The notes under the pieces: model-generated
The model's input: the letters and a program-made list of their open reading frames with translations, nothing else
Told to the model about the DNA's origin: nothing
Databases searched by the model: none
Made by a program: the position numbers and the translations under genes
Assembly (NCBI RefSeq): GCF_032337115.1
Contig: NZ_JAVXZY010000004.1
Span: 310,001 to 374,000 of the forward strand
Direction: 5' to 3'
Origin: Roseateles_C aquae
GTDB taxonomy: Bacteria > Pseudomonadota > Gammaproteobacteria > Burkholderiales > Burkholderiaceae_C
Length of the DNA stretch: 64,000 nucleotides
Shown here: piece by piece, positions 27,325 through 35,360 of the stretch
Numbering within the stretch: the stretch's first letter is position 1
Layout: every line of letters begins with the position of its first letter

Positions 27325-28131
27325 ATGCTCGTCAATGACGCTGGCGATGAAGTAGTAGCCATGGTCATAGCCGGCATGGCGACGCAGTTGCAGCGGCTGG
27401 CCTACCGCGACGCAGGCGGCTTCGAGCGCTTCAGGCTGTAGCTGCTCGAGCAGGAATATATCCGCCAGGCCTTGATCGACCAGGATGCCGCCAGCAAAGG
27501 GGGGCTGCGTTTGCGCGCGCATCAGGCGGCTGGCATCGTGGCGGGCCCACAGGCTTTCATCCGGCCCCAGATAGCCGGCAAAGGCCTTGCGGCCCCAGGG
27601 GCAGTCGACCGGCGCACAGATGGGTGCGATCGCCGACACCGCGGCAAAACGCCCCGGGTGGCGCAGCGCCAGCGTCAGTGCCCCATGGCCGCCCATCGAA
27701 TGGCCGCTGATGCCGGTGCGCGCGGCGTCCAGGCCCAGCTCGGCCTGCACCTCGGGCAGCAGCTCATTCAGCAGATAGCTCTCCATCCGCCAGTGCGTGG
27801 CCCAGGGCGGCTGGGTGGCGTCAAGGTAGAAGCCTGCGGCCAGGCCGAAGTCCCAGCTATCGCTTTCGCCCGGCACGGCGGCGCCGCGCGGGCTGGTATC
27901 CGGCATCAGCAGCGCCAGACCCAGCTCGCTGGCCAGGCGCTGCGCGCCGGCCTTCATCGTGAAGGTCTCCTCGCTGCAAGTGAGGCCAGCCAGAAACACC
28001 AGCAGCGCGCGCGGCCTTGGCGGCAGGAACAGCGCATAGCGCATCGGCAAGCCCGTGACGGCCGATTGATGGCGCCTGAATTGCTGCCGGCCGCCGAAGC
28101 AGCTGTGTTCGCTGAGCAGTTCGACCGACAC
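27298..28131 (-). CDS. fghA: S-formylglutathione hydrolase
   Basis: Second enzyme of glutathione-dependent formaldehyde oxidation: hydrolyses S-formylglutathione to formate and glutathione. The alpha/beta-hydrolase fold (esterase D family) shows GHSMGGHGAL with the nucleophilic Ser, LVFLAGLTCSEETF, and a terminal HAGYDHGYYFI with the catalytic His. The GTG at 28129-28131 directly follows the adhC stop and gives the usual N-terminus; a TTG four codons earlier is an alternative. Co-transcribed with adhC. Confidence 0.95.
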   Translation of the reverse strand: MSVELLSEHSCFGGRQQFRRHQSAVTGLPMRYALFLPPRPRALLVFLAGLTCSEETFTMKAGAQRLASELGLALLMPDTSPRGAAVPGESDSWDFGLAAGFYLDATQPPWATHWRMESYLLNELLPEVQAELGLDAARTGISGHSMGGHGALTLALRHPGRFAAVSAIAPICAPVDCPWGRKAFAGYLGPDESLWARHDASRLMRAQTQPPFAGGILVDQGLADIFLLEQLQPEALEAACVAVGQPLQLRRHAGYDHGYYFIASVIDEHLRHHAALL

Positions 28132-28132
28132 G

Positions 28133-29242
28133 TCAGAACTCAACCACCGAGCGGATCGACTCGCCGCGCTTCATCAGATCGAAGCCCTCGTTGATGCGTT
28201 CCAGCGGCAGCTTGTGGGTGATCAGCTCGTCGATCTTCAGCTTGCCGTCCATATACCAGTCAACAATCTTGGGGACATCGGTGCGGCCGCGCGCGCCGCC
28301 GAAGGCCGAGCCCTCCCATTTGCGCCCGGTCACCAGCTGGAAGGGCCGCGTACTGATCTCGGCGCCAGCCTCGGCCACGCCGATGATGATGGAGCGGCCC
28401 CAGCCCTTGTGCGTGCACTCGAGCGCATCGCGCATCACCTTGGTGTTGCCGATGCATTCGAACGAGTAGTCGGCACCGCCATCGGTCAGCTGCACGATAT
28501 GGTCGACCAGATTCGGCACGTCCTTGGGGTTGATGAAGTGCGTCATGCCGAACTGACGCGCCAGCGCCTCGCGCTGCGGGTTGATGTCAACGCCGATGAT
28601 CTTGTCCGCGCCAACCATCTTGGCGCCCTGGATCACATTCAGCCCGATGCCGCCGAGGCCAAACACGACGACGTTAGCACCCGCCTCCACCTTGGCGGTG
28701 AACAGCACCGCGCCGACGCCGGTGGTGACGCCGCAGCCGATGTAGCAGACCTTGTCAAAGGGCGCGTCCTCGCGGATCTTGGCCAGCGCGATGCCAGGCA
28801 CGACGATGTGGTTGGAGAAGGTCGAGGTGCCCATGTAGTGGAACACCGGCTGGCCGTTGAGGCTGAAGCGGGCGCTGCCGTCGGGCATCAGGCCCTTGCC
28901 CTGGGTCGAGCGGATGGCCTGGCAGAGATTGGTCTTGCGCGACAGGCAGAACTTGCACTGCCGGCATTCGGGCGTGTAGAGCGGAATCACATGATCGCCG
29001 GGCTTCAGCCAGCTCACGCCCTTGCCGACCTCCAGCACCACGCCGGCGCCCTCATGGCCCAGCACAGCCGGAAAGATGCCCTCGGGGTCGGCGCCAGACA
29101 GCGTGTAGTAGTCGGTATGGCAGATGCCGGTGGCCTTGACCTCGACCAGCACCTCGCCCTCGCGCGGGCCGTCCAGGTCCAGGGTTTCAATCGTCAGCGG
29201 AGCGCCGGCCTTCCAGGCGACGGCGGCACGGGTCTTGATCAT
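28133..29242 (-). CDS. adhC: S-(hydroxymethyl)glutathione dehydrogenase / class III alcohol dehydrogenase
   Basis: Zinc, NAD-dependent enzyme that oxidises the glutathione-formaldehyde adduct to S-formylglutathione. 369 residues with catalytic-zinc ligands in GICHTD and GHEGAG, the structural-zinc cluster CRQCKFCLSRKTNLC, and the GLGGIGLNVIQGAK nucleotide-binding loop. The ATG at 29240-29242 has AAGGAAAG upstream. It abuts fghA. Glutathione for the pathway is made by gshA and gshB, also in this window. Confidence 0.97.
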   Translation of the reverse strand: MIKTRAAVAWKAGAPLTIETLDLDGPREGEVLVEVKATGICHTDYYTLSGADPEGIFPAVLGHEGAGVVLEVGKGVSWLKPGDHVIPLYTPECRQCKFCLSRKTNLCQAIRSTQGKGLMPDGSARFSLNGQPVFHYMGTSTFSNHIVVPGIALAKIREDAPFDKVCYIGCGVTTGVGAVLFTAKVEAGANVVVFGLGGIGLNVIQGAKMVGADKIIGVDINPQREALARQFGMTHFINPKDVPNLVDHIVQLTDGGADYSFECIGNTKVMRDALECTHKGWGRSIIIGVAEAGAEISTRPFQLVTGRKWEGSAFGGARGRTDVPKIVDWYMDGKLKIDELITHKLPLERINEGFDLMKRGESIRSVVEF

Positions 29243-29265
29243 GGGAGCTTTCCTTCCGGGTTCCA

Positions 29266-29279
29266 GGGGCAGGTCTTGC
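29266..29279 (+). repeat. GGGGCAGGTCTTGC motif variant after the FUSC stop
   Basis: A one-base-shorter form of the repeated motif, ending 2 bp from the FUSC gene stop codon (29281), again at the 3' side of a minus-strand gene. Confidence 0.45.
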
Positions 29280-29280
29280 C

Positions 29281-31434
29281 TCAGTCTATGCGAGGCCCAG
29301 CAATGGCGTCCCGCACGCGCTGCACGGCCGTCTTGAGCCAGCCCGCTTCGCGCACGCACAGACGCAAGCGGCGCTGCAGCCAGGGCGTGAGGCTGAGATC
29401 GTCACGATGTTCGGGCCAATCATCGGCAGCATCGCTGTCCAGCGGCAGGGGCTCGGGCGTCGTTGCCGCGTCGCGCAGCTTGGCCAGCACGTCTTGCCGC
29501 GCCTGCGCCAGCGCCTGCTGCGCGTCAAGCGGATCGAGCCGCTGGGTGCGCCGACTCAGCAGCTGCTGCACGGCACCCAGCAAGGCCATCAGCCGGTAGG
29601 CATGACTCAGCAGCGCCTCGATATGGGCATCGGGCACGCGCACCGTCTCCGGCTCGGCGCGGGTGCGCTGCCCGGCGCCGGCCAGCGCCGCCAGTGCGGC
29701 ATAGGCCTGCTGGCGGCTCAGGCGCTGGTCCAGCTGCTGGGCCGACGTTGGCGCCCACTGCAGCACATTGGCGCCATGGCGGGCCAGCGCGCCACGCAGT
29801 TGCTGCGACAGGCGCAAGAGGCTGCGCCGCTCCCAGGACGGCAGCACAAAGCAGAAGGCCCAGGCCAGACCGGCGCCGATCAGCGTGTCGGCCAGCCGCT
29901 CCAGGATGGGCGGCGGCATGCCCGGTTCCAGCATCAAGGGCTGCAGCAGCGCCATCAGCGTCGCCGCGGTGGCAGCGACGCGGTAGCGCACATTCAGATA
30001 GGCATGGGCGACGCCGATGGCGCCGACATAGATCAGCGCCAGCACCGGCACCGTCATCCAACCGCCCGGCAGATAGCCCAGCGCCGCGACGACCAGGCAG
30101 CCGATCACGGTGCCGCTGATGCGGTCGTTGCGGCGTGCCAGTGTCTGTTCCAGATTGCCGCGCAACACCACGATGACGCTCAGCAGCAGCCAGTGCGGGT
30201 GCGCCGCCCAGGGCAGCCAGCGGCCCAGCTGGTAGGCCACGCTCAGCGCCAGCATGCCGCGCAGCGCATGGCGCAGCACCGGCGAGGCCAGCGTCAGATG
30301 CGGCGGCAGCGCGGCCATCGGCCAGCCCTCGGGCGAGACGAACTGGCGCAGCTGCTGCGGCGTCAGGCTGGCTTCGCGGTCGCTGGTGCGGCAGCGCTGC
30401 ACCATGGCCGCGACATCGTCGAGCATATGGCCGAGCCGGCCTTGCAAGGCCGCGAGCAGATGGCGCCGGCTGTCCTCGGCGGCGCAGGGGCGAGCCTGCA
30501 GGCGCTGCTGCAGCTCGGCACGCCATTGCGCCGCCGACACGGCGGGCAAGGGCGCGTCGCCCACCAGGGCCTCCGCCAGTTGCTGCAGCGCGCCGGCCAG
30601 CTGGCGCAGCGTTTCGGCCAGGCTGCGCCGCCAGTGCCAGCCAGCTTCGTCCTCACCCAGCAAGGGGATGTCCAGGCGGCTGGCCAGCAGCAGATCGCGC
30701 AGCTCGATCAGGCCCAGCAGCAGGTCGACCTGGCGCCGCGCATGGACCGAGTCCTGCGCATCGAAAACCTGATCACGCGCTGCCTGCAACGTGTCGGCGA
30801 GCAGCACATCATCGGCAATCGAGGCACGGATGCTGTCCTCGGCGGCGGGCAGCTCGCCGGCGATGCGCAGCGCGCGCGAACGCAAGCGCTGTGCCGTGGC
30901 GCGCATGGCCGTGGCCAGCGCCAGTTCGCGATAGCGGCGCCGCAGTGCCCAGCTGGCAAAGCGCGCCCACAGTGCATAGACCAGCGCCCCGGCCAACACC
31001 CAGCCGGCGTGGTGAACGGCATCGAGCCGCGTCTGCGGCGCCTCCCAGGCCATCGAGAACACCAGGGCAATCAGCCCGGCAAAGGACAAGGGGCCGGCCC
31101 GCGGCCCCCAGGCCAGCGTCATCAGCGCGATGAAGGCGGTGGCCGCCACCAGCAGCGGCATGCCCAGCGGCTGCTCGCGCAACAAGCCCACGCCCAGCGT
31201 CACCAAGGCCGCCAGCAAGGCCGCCGGCACCACACGGGGCCAGACGCGCCGCGGCGGATTGGGCACATCGGTCAGGCTGGCGCACACCGCACCGCCCGAA
31301 GCCGCGAGGCCGATGTGCAGGCCGAAGACAGCGCTGAACAGATACAGGTCCAGCGCCAGGCCGACGCTGACGCTCAGCCCGTTCAGCTGGGCGGCCGTCA
31401 GGTGATGACGGCGGGCGCGACGCAGCAGCTCCAA
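29281..31434 (-). CDS. FUSC family inner-membrane protein (YccS/AaeB-like)
   Basis: 717-residue membrane protein with two blocks of transmembrane helices (about residues 15-165 and 385-525), each followed by a long cytoplasmic helical region rich in Arg, Leu and Gln. This is the fusaric-acid-resistance/YccS architecture. It might export aromatic acids, but the family is poorly characterised. The start is a TTG (31432-31434) with GAGGT upstream, 26 bp after gshB, so probably co-transcribed with it. Confidence 0.88.
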   Translation of the reverse strand: MELLRRARRHHLTAAQLNGLSVSVGLALDLYLFSAVFGLHIGLAASGGAVCASLTDVPNPPRRVWPRVVPAALLAALVTLGVGLLREQPLGMPLLVAATAFIALMTLAWGPRAGPLSFAGLIALVFSMAWEAPQTRLDAVHHAGWVLAGALVYALWARFASWALRRRYRELALATAMRATAQRLRSRALRIAGELPAAEDSIRASIADDVLLADTLQAARDQVFDAQDSVHARRQVDLLLGLIELRDLLLASRLDIPLLGEDEAGWHWRRSLAETLRQLAGALQQLAEALVGDAPLPAVSAAQWRAELQQRLQARPCAAEDSRRHLLAALQGRLGHMLDDVAAMVQRCRTSDREASLTPQQLRQFVSPEGWPMAALPPHLTLASPVLRHALRGMLALSVAYQLGRWLPWAAHPHWLLLSVIVVLRGNLEQTLARRNDRISGTVIGCLVVAALGYLPGGWMTVPVLALIYVGAIGVAHAYLNVRYRVAATAATLMALLQPLMLEPGMPPPILERLADTLIGAGLAWAFCFVLPSWERRSLLRLSQQLRGALARHGANVLQWAPTSAQQLDQRLSRQQAYAALAALAGAGQRTRAEPETVRVPDAHIEALLSHAYRLMALLGAVQQLLSRRTQRLDPLDAQQALAQARQDVLAKLRDAATTPEPLPLDSDAADDWPEHRDDLSLTPWLQRRLRLCVREAGWLKTAVQRVRDAIAGPRID

Positions 31435-31460
31435 GCGCAGACCTCGCCGCTCTCAAGCGG

Positions 31461-32411
31461 TCATGCCGCCAGCGCGCGTTCCAGCGCGTCGATGAACATC
31501 TTCGGCACGTCGAAGCCAGTCTGCTCGGTAATTTCCTGGAAGCAGGTCGGGCTGGTCACGTTGATCTCGGTGAGCCGGTCGCCGATCACGTCCAGGCCGA
31601 CCAGCAGCAAGCCGCGCGCCGCCAGGATGGGGCCCAGGGCTTCGGCGATCTCACGATCGCGCGCGGAGATCGGCTGCGCCACGCCCTTGCCGCCGGCGGC
31701 CAGATTGCCGCGCACCTCGCCGCCCTGCGGAATGCGCGCCAGGCAGAAGGGCACGACCTGACCCCCGATCAGCAGCACGCGCTTGTCGCCGTCCTTGATG
31801 GCCGGCAGGTAGCGCTGCACCATCACCGTCTCGGCGCCGCCCTTGTTCAGCGTCTCGATGATGGCACCGAGGTTCAGGCCATCGCTGCCGACACGAAAGA
31901 TGCCGGCGCCGCCCATGCCATCCAGCGGCTTCAGGATGATGTCGTGGTGCTCGGCGTGAAAGGCGCGAATCGCAGCCTCGCTGCGCGTCACCAAGGTCGG
32001 CGGGGTGAACTGCGGGAACTCCAGGATGGCCAGCTTCTCCGGATGGTCGCGCAGCGCTTGCGGGCTGTTGAACACCCGGGCGCCCTCGCGCTCGGCCTGG
32101 CCGAGCAGATGGGTGGCGTAGAAGTACTCGCTGTCAAAGGGCGGGTCCTTGCGCATGACGACGGCATCGGCCTCGGCCAGTGCCAGCTCGGCCGTGGCGA
32201 CGACGCTGAACCAGTCGTGCGCAGCGCCGGTCAGCGTGATCGCCCTCGCCTGCCGCGCCACCACCCGGCCACCGCTGTGCCAGACCAGATCAGCCGGATG
32301 GCAGGCCCACAGCTCATGGCCGCGTCGGGCCGCCTCGCGCATCATCGAGAAGGTGGTGTCCTTGTAGGTCTTGAAGGACTCCAGCGGGTCGGCGACGAAT
32401 AGGATTTTCAT
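31461..32411 (-). CDS. gshB: Glutathione synthetase
   Basis: ATP-grasp ligase that joins gamma-glutamylcysteine and glycine. 316 residues with MKILFVADPLESFKTYKDTTFSMMREAARRGHE at the N-terminus, MRKDPPFDSEYFYAT, the ATP-binding LKPLDGMGGAGIF loop, and GLDVIGDRLTEINVTSPTCFQE at the end, all characteristic of proteobacterial GshB. The ATG is at 32409-32411, 40 bp after benE. The partner enzyme gene gshA is about 11 kb away. Confidence 0.97.
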   Translation of the reverse strand: MKILFVADPLESFKTYKDTTFSMMREAARRGHELWACHPADLVWHSGGRVVARQARAITLTGAAHDWFSVVATAELALAEADAVVMRKDPPFDSEYFYATHLLGQAEREGARVFNSPQALRDHPEKLAILEFPQFTPPTLVTRSEAAIRAFHAEHHDIILKPLDGMGGAGIFRVGSDGLNLGAIIETLNKGGAETVMVQRYLPAIKDGDKRVLLIGGQVVPFCLARIPQGGEVRGNLAAGGKGVAQPISARDREIAEALGPILAARGLLLVGLDVIGDRLTEINVTSPTCFQEITEQTGFDVPKMFIDALERALAA

Positions 32412-32451
32412 GGGTCGGGGATGCTCGATGAGGCAAGAAAAGCCGCGCCAC

Positions 32452-33618
32452 TCAGCGCGGCCTGAAGTGTTGCACCAAAAGAGAAACCGTGCCGGCAACC
32501 ACGCCCCAGAAGGCCGAGCCAATGCCCAGCAGGCTGAGGCCGGACAGCGTGACCAGGAAGGTCAGGATGGCGGCGTCGCGGTGGCGCTCGTCCTTCAGCG
32601 CCGCGGCCAGGCCACCGCCTATCGTGCCCAGCAAGGCAAGACCTGCCACCGCCGCGACCAGCTCGCGCGGAAACGCCGCCAGCAGCCCAACGACGGCCCC
32701 GCCGGCCAGGCCAACAGCGAGGTAGAAGAGCCCGGCCATCACCGCCGCGGTGTAGCGCCGCGCCGGGTCTTCGTGCGCCTCGCGGCCCATGCAGATCGCC
32801 GCGGTGATTGCGGCCAGGTTGAAGGCATAGCCGCCGAAGGGCGCGAGCAGCAGCGTGGCCAGGCCGGTGGCGCTGATGCTCGGTGAGATCGGCGTCTGGT
32901 AGCCGGAGGCCCGCTGCGCCGCGACGCCGGGCAGGTTCTGCGAGGCCATGGTCACCAGGAACAGCGGCAGCGCCAGGCCGATCAGCGCCTGCAGGCTGAA
33001 GCGCGGTGTGATCCAGACCGGCTCGGCCCAGGCCCATTGCACGCTGCCCAGATGCAGCCGCCCCTGCAGCAGCGCGACGACGACGCCCGCCAGCAGCACG
33101 CCCGGCACCGCATAACGCGGCCAGAAGCGCCGCCCGAGCAGGAAGGCGCCAGCCATCACCAGCACCAGCCCGGGCGCCGAGCGAGTGGCGTTGACGGCAT
33201 CCAGGCCGAAGCGCGCCAGCACGCCGGCCAGCAGCGCGGAGGCAATGGCCACCGGAATACGGTCCATCACCCGCTCGAAGGCACGGGTCAGCCCGGCCAG
33301 CAGGATCAACGCACCGCAGACCAGGAAGGCGCCGGTCGCCTCCGCCATGTCCAGGCCCGAGGTGGCCGCGATCAGTGCCGCACCGGGCGTGGACCAGGCG
33401 GTCAGCACCGGCTGGCGTGTCCATAGCGACAGGCCGATGCTGGTCAGGCCCATGCCCAGGCCCAGCGCCCACATCCATGAGGCCGTCTGTGAAGAAGTTG
33501 CTCCCAAGGCCTGGGCCGCTTGGAATACGATGGCCACGGAGCTGGTGAAGCCCACCAGCACGGCCACGAAGCCCGCCACGGCGGCCGGCACGGAAAGGTC
33601 GCGGAGAAAGCGTTGCAT
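32452..33618 (-). CDS. benE: Benzoate/H+ symporter BenE family transporter
   Basis: Polytopic inner-membrane transporter of 388 residues with about 12 helices. The N-terminus (FLRDLSVPAAVAGFVAVLVGFTSSVAIVFQAA) and the AWSTPGAALIA and MASQNLPGVAAQRASGY motifs mark the BenE family of aromatic-acid permeases. No benzoate catabolic genes are nearby, so the substrate is open. ATG at 33616-33618; divergent from the amidotransferase gene. Confidence 0.92.
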   Translation of the reverse strand: MQRFLRDLSVPAAVAGFVAVLVGFTSSVAIVFQAAQALGATSSQTASWMWALGLGMGLTSIGLSLWTRQPVLTAWSTPGAALIAATSGLDMAEATGAFLVCGALILLAGLTRAFERVMDRIPVAIASALLAGVLARFGLDAVNATRSAPGLVLVMAGAFLLGRRFWPRYAVPGVLLAGVVVALLQGRLHLGSVQWAWAEPVWITPRFSLQALIGLALPLFLVTMASQNLPGVAAQRASGYQTPISPSISATGLATLLLAPFGGYAFNLAAITAAICMGREAHEDPARRYTAAVMAGLFYLAVGLAGGAVVGLLAAFPRELVAAVAGLALLGTIGGGLAAALKDERHRDAAILTFLVTLSGLSLLGIGSAFWGVVAGTVSLLVQHFRPR

Positions 33619-33687
33619 GCGCGAAGCATAGCGAGGCCTGTCCGCCCTGAGCGCGAGCGGCCGTGCCTTACCTGGAAAAACGCGACG

Positions 33688-34455
33688 ATGTGCAGATTCC
33701 TGGCCTACTACGGCGACCCGATCTTTCTCGAAGACCTGGTCTGTACCCCGCAGCACTCGCTGGTTCGCCAATCGCTGCGTGCCGAAGAGGCCAAGACGGT
33801 CACCAATGGCGATGGCTTCGGCGTCGGCTGGTACGGCGAACGCGAGCAGCCAGGGGTGTATCGCGAGGTGATGCCGGCCTGGTCGGACGACAACCTGCTG
33901 GCCCTCTGCGCCAATGTCCGCTCGCGGCTGTTCTTCGGCCATGTGCGCGCGGCCACCGGCGGCGGCATTGCGCGGCAGAACTGCCACCCGTTTCACAGCG
34001 GCCGCTATCTGTTCATGCACAACGGCCAGATCGGCGGCTACAGTGCACTGCGCCGCGGCCTTGAAAACCGCTTGCCCGATCACCTCTATGAACAGCGCCG
34101 TGGCGCGACCGACTCCGAGCTGCTGTTCCTGCTCATCGTCGCCCGCATCGAGCAGGGCCTGAGCGTGCTGGATGCCACCTGCCAGGTCCTGGCCGAGACC
34201 GAGGCGATGATGCAGGTGCTGCACATCCAGCAGCCGCTGCGCTTCTCGGCCGCACTGGCCGACGGCACGCAGGTCTGGGCCTTCCGTTTCGCCAGCGACA
34301 AGCGCGCCCCGACGCTTTACATGAGGCCGCAGAACAGCGGCTGGGCAATTGCCTCGGAACCCTTGGGCGACGATGCCCAGGAATGGACGCTGATCCCGCA
34401 GGGCCATATGGTGCACCTCGATGCACGGGGTCAGACCTTGCGCGAGATGCATTGA
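33688..34455 (+). CDS. Class II glutamine amidotransferase (YafJ-like)
   Basis: N-terminal-nucleophile glutamine amidotransferase domain of 255 residues. It starts Met-Cys, so Cys2 becomes the catalytic N-terminal residue. GDGFGVGWY, HVRAATGG, NCHPF and FMHNGQIGGY are the class II motifs. There is no synthase domain, as in the YafJ group, whose acceptor is unknown. The overlapping upstream frame was not used because it lacks the N-terminal Cys. Confidence 0.93.
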   Translation: MCRFLAYYGDPIFLEDLVCTPQHSLVRQSLRAEEAKTVTNGDGFGVGWYGEREQPGVYREVMPAWSDDNLLALCANVRSRLFFGHVRAATGGGIARQNCHPFHSGRYLFMHNGQIGGYSALRRGLENRLPDHLYEQRRGATDSELLFLLIVARIEQGLSVLDATCQVLAETEAMMQVLHIQQPLRFSAALADGTQVWAFRFASDKRAPTLYMRPQNSGWAIASEPLGDDAQEWTLIPQGHMVHLDARGQTLREMH

Positions 34456-34538
34456 TTGGTGCCTTGATTCTTTACAAGGCGTGGCCGCCGCGGCTGGGCC
34501 TGAAGGCGGCCCGCGAGCCGGCACAATGCGGCTCCACG

Positions 34539-35360
34539 ATGGATGCACGCCCTATTCCCTCCCCCGCCCTGCCATGGCGACGCCGCCTGCTGGCCCAGGC
34601 GCTGCTGCTGGCCAGCTTGGGCCCATGCGTGGCCCTGGCGCAAAGAATTGCCGAACCGCCGGTCGAGCGCGTCGAGGTCGTGCGCGCCTACCCGCATGAC
34701 CCGGACGCCTTCACCCAGGGCCTGATCTTTCTGGACGGCATGCTGTTCGAGAGCACCGGCCTGAACGGCCGTTCCTCGGTCCGCCGGGTGCAGCTGGAAA
34801 ACGGCAAGGTGCTGCAAAAGCTGGCCGTGCCGCCGCAGTATTTCGCCGAGGGGCTGACGGTCTGGAAGGACGAGCTGATCCTGCTGACCTGGCAGTCGCG
34901 CATGGGCTTTGTGCTGGATCGCCGCACGATGGAGGTCAAGCGCAGCTTTGCCTACGCTGGTGAAGGTTGGGGCATCACCCACGACGATCAGCAGCTGTAC
35001 ATGAGCGACGGCACGGCAACGCTACGCGTGCTGGATCCGCTGAGCTTCAAGGAAAGCCGCCGGATTTCGGTCACTGCCAATGGCCGCCCGGTCGAGCAGC
35101 TGAACGAGCTGGAATGGGTGGAAGGCGAGATCTGGGCCAATGTCTGGCAGACCGATCGCATTGCCCGCATCGACCCCTTCAGCGGCCGGGTGTTGGGCTG
35201 GCTGGACATGAGCGGCCTGCTGGCCTCGCAAGGCCTGCCGCCCGATCAGGCCGATGTGCTCAACGGCATCGCCTACGACGCGCAGAGCAAGCGGATCTTC
35301 GTCACCGGCAAGCTGTGGCCGCGGCTGTTCGAGATCCGCCGCAAGGGCGTCAAACGCTGA
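34539..35360 (+). CDS. Glutaminyl-peptide cyclotransferase (glutamine cyclotransferase)
   Basis: Secreted or periplasmic beta-propeller enzyme that forms pyroglutamate from N-terminal Gln. The 273-residue product has a signal peptide (RRRLLAQALLLASLGPCVALAQ) and the family motifs HDPDAFTQGLIF, ESTGLNGRSSVRRV, YFAEGLTVW, GEGWGITHDD and LNELEWVEGEIWANVW. The stop abuts the stop of convergent kup. Confidence 0.93.
   Translation: MDARPIPSPALPWRRRLLAQALLLASLGPCVALAQRIAEPPVERVEVVRAYPHDPDAFTQGLIFLDGMLFESTGLNGRSSVRRVQLENGKVLQKLAVPPQYFAEGLTVWKDELILLTWQSRMGFVLDRRTMEVKRSFAYAGEGWGITHDDQQLYMSDGTATLRVLDPLSFKESRRISVTANGRPVEQLNELEWVEGEIWANVWQTDRIARIDPFSGRVLGWLDMSGLLASQGLPPDQADVLNGIAYDAQSKRIFVTGKLWPRLFEIRRKGVKR

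Noticed and set aside
29407..31761. 784-codon frame on plus antisense to the FUSC gene; similar long frames at 37484-39193 and 45127-46779.
   Set aside because: High-GC antisense frames without recognisable domains; the opposite strand carries clear genes.
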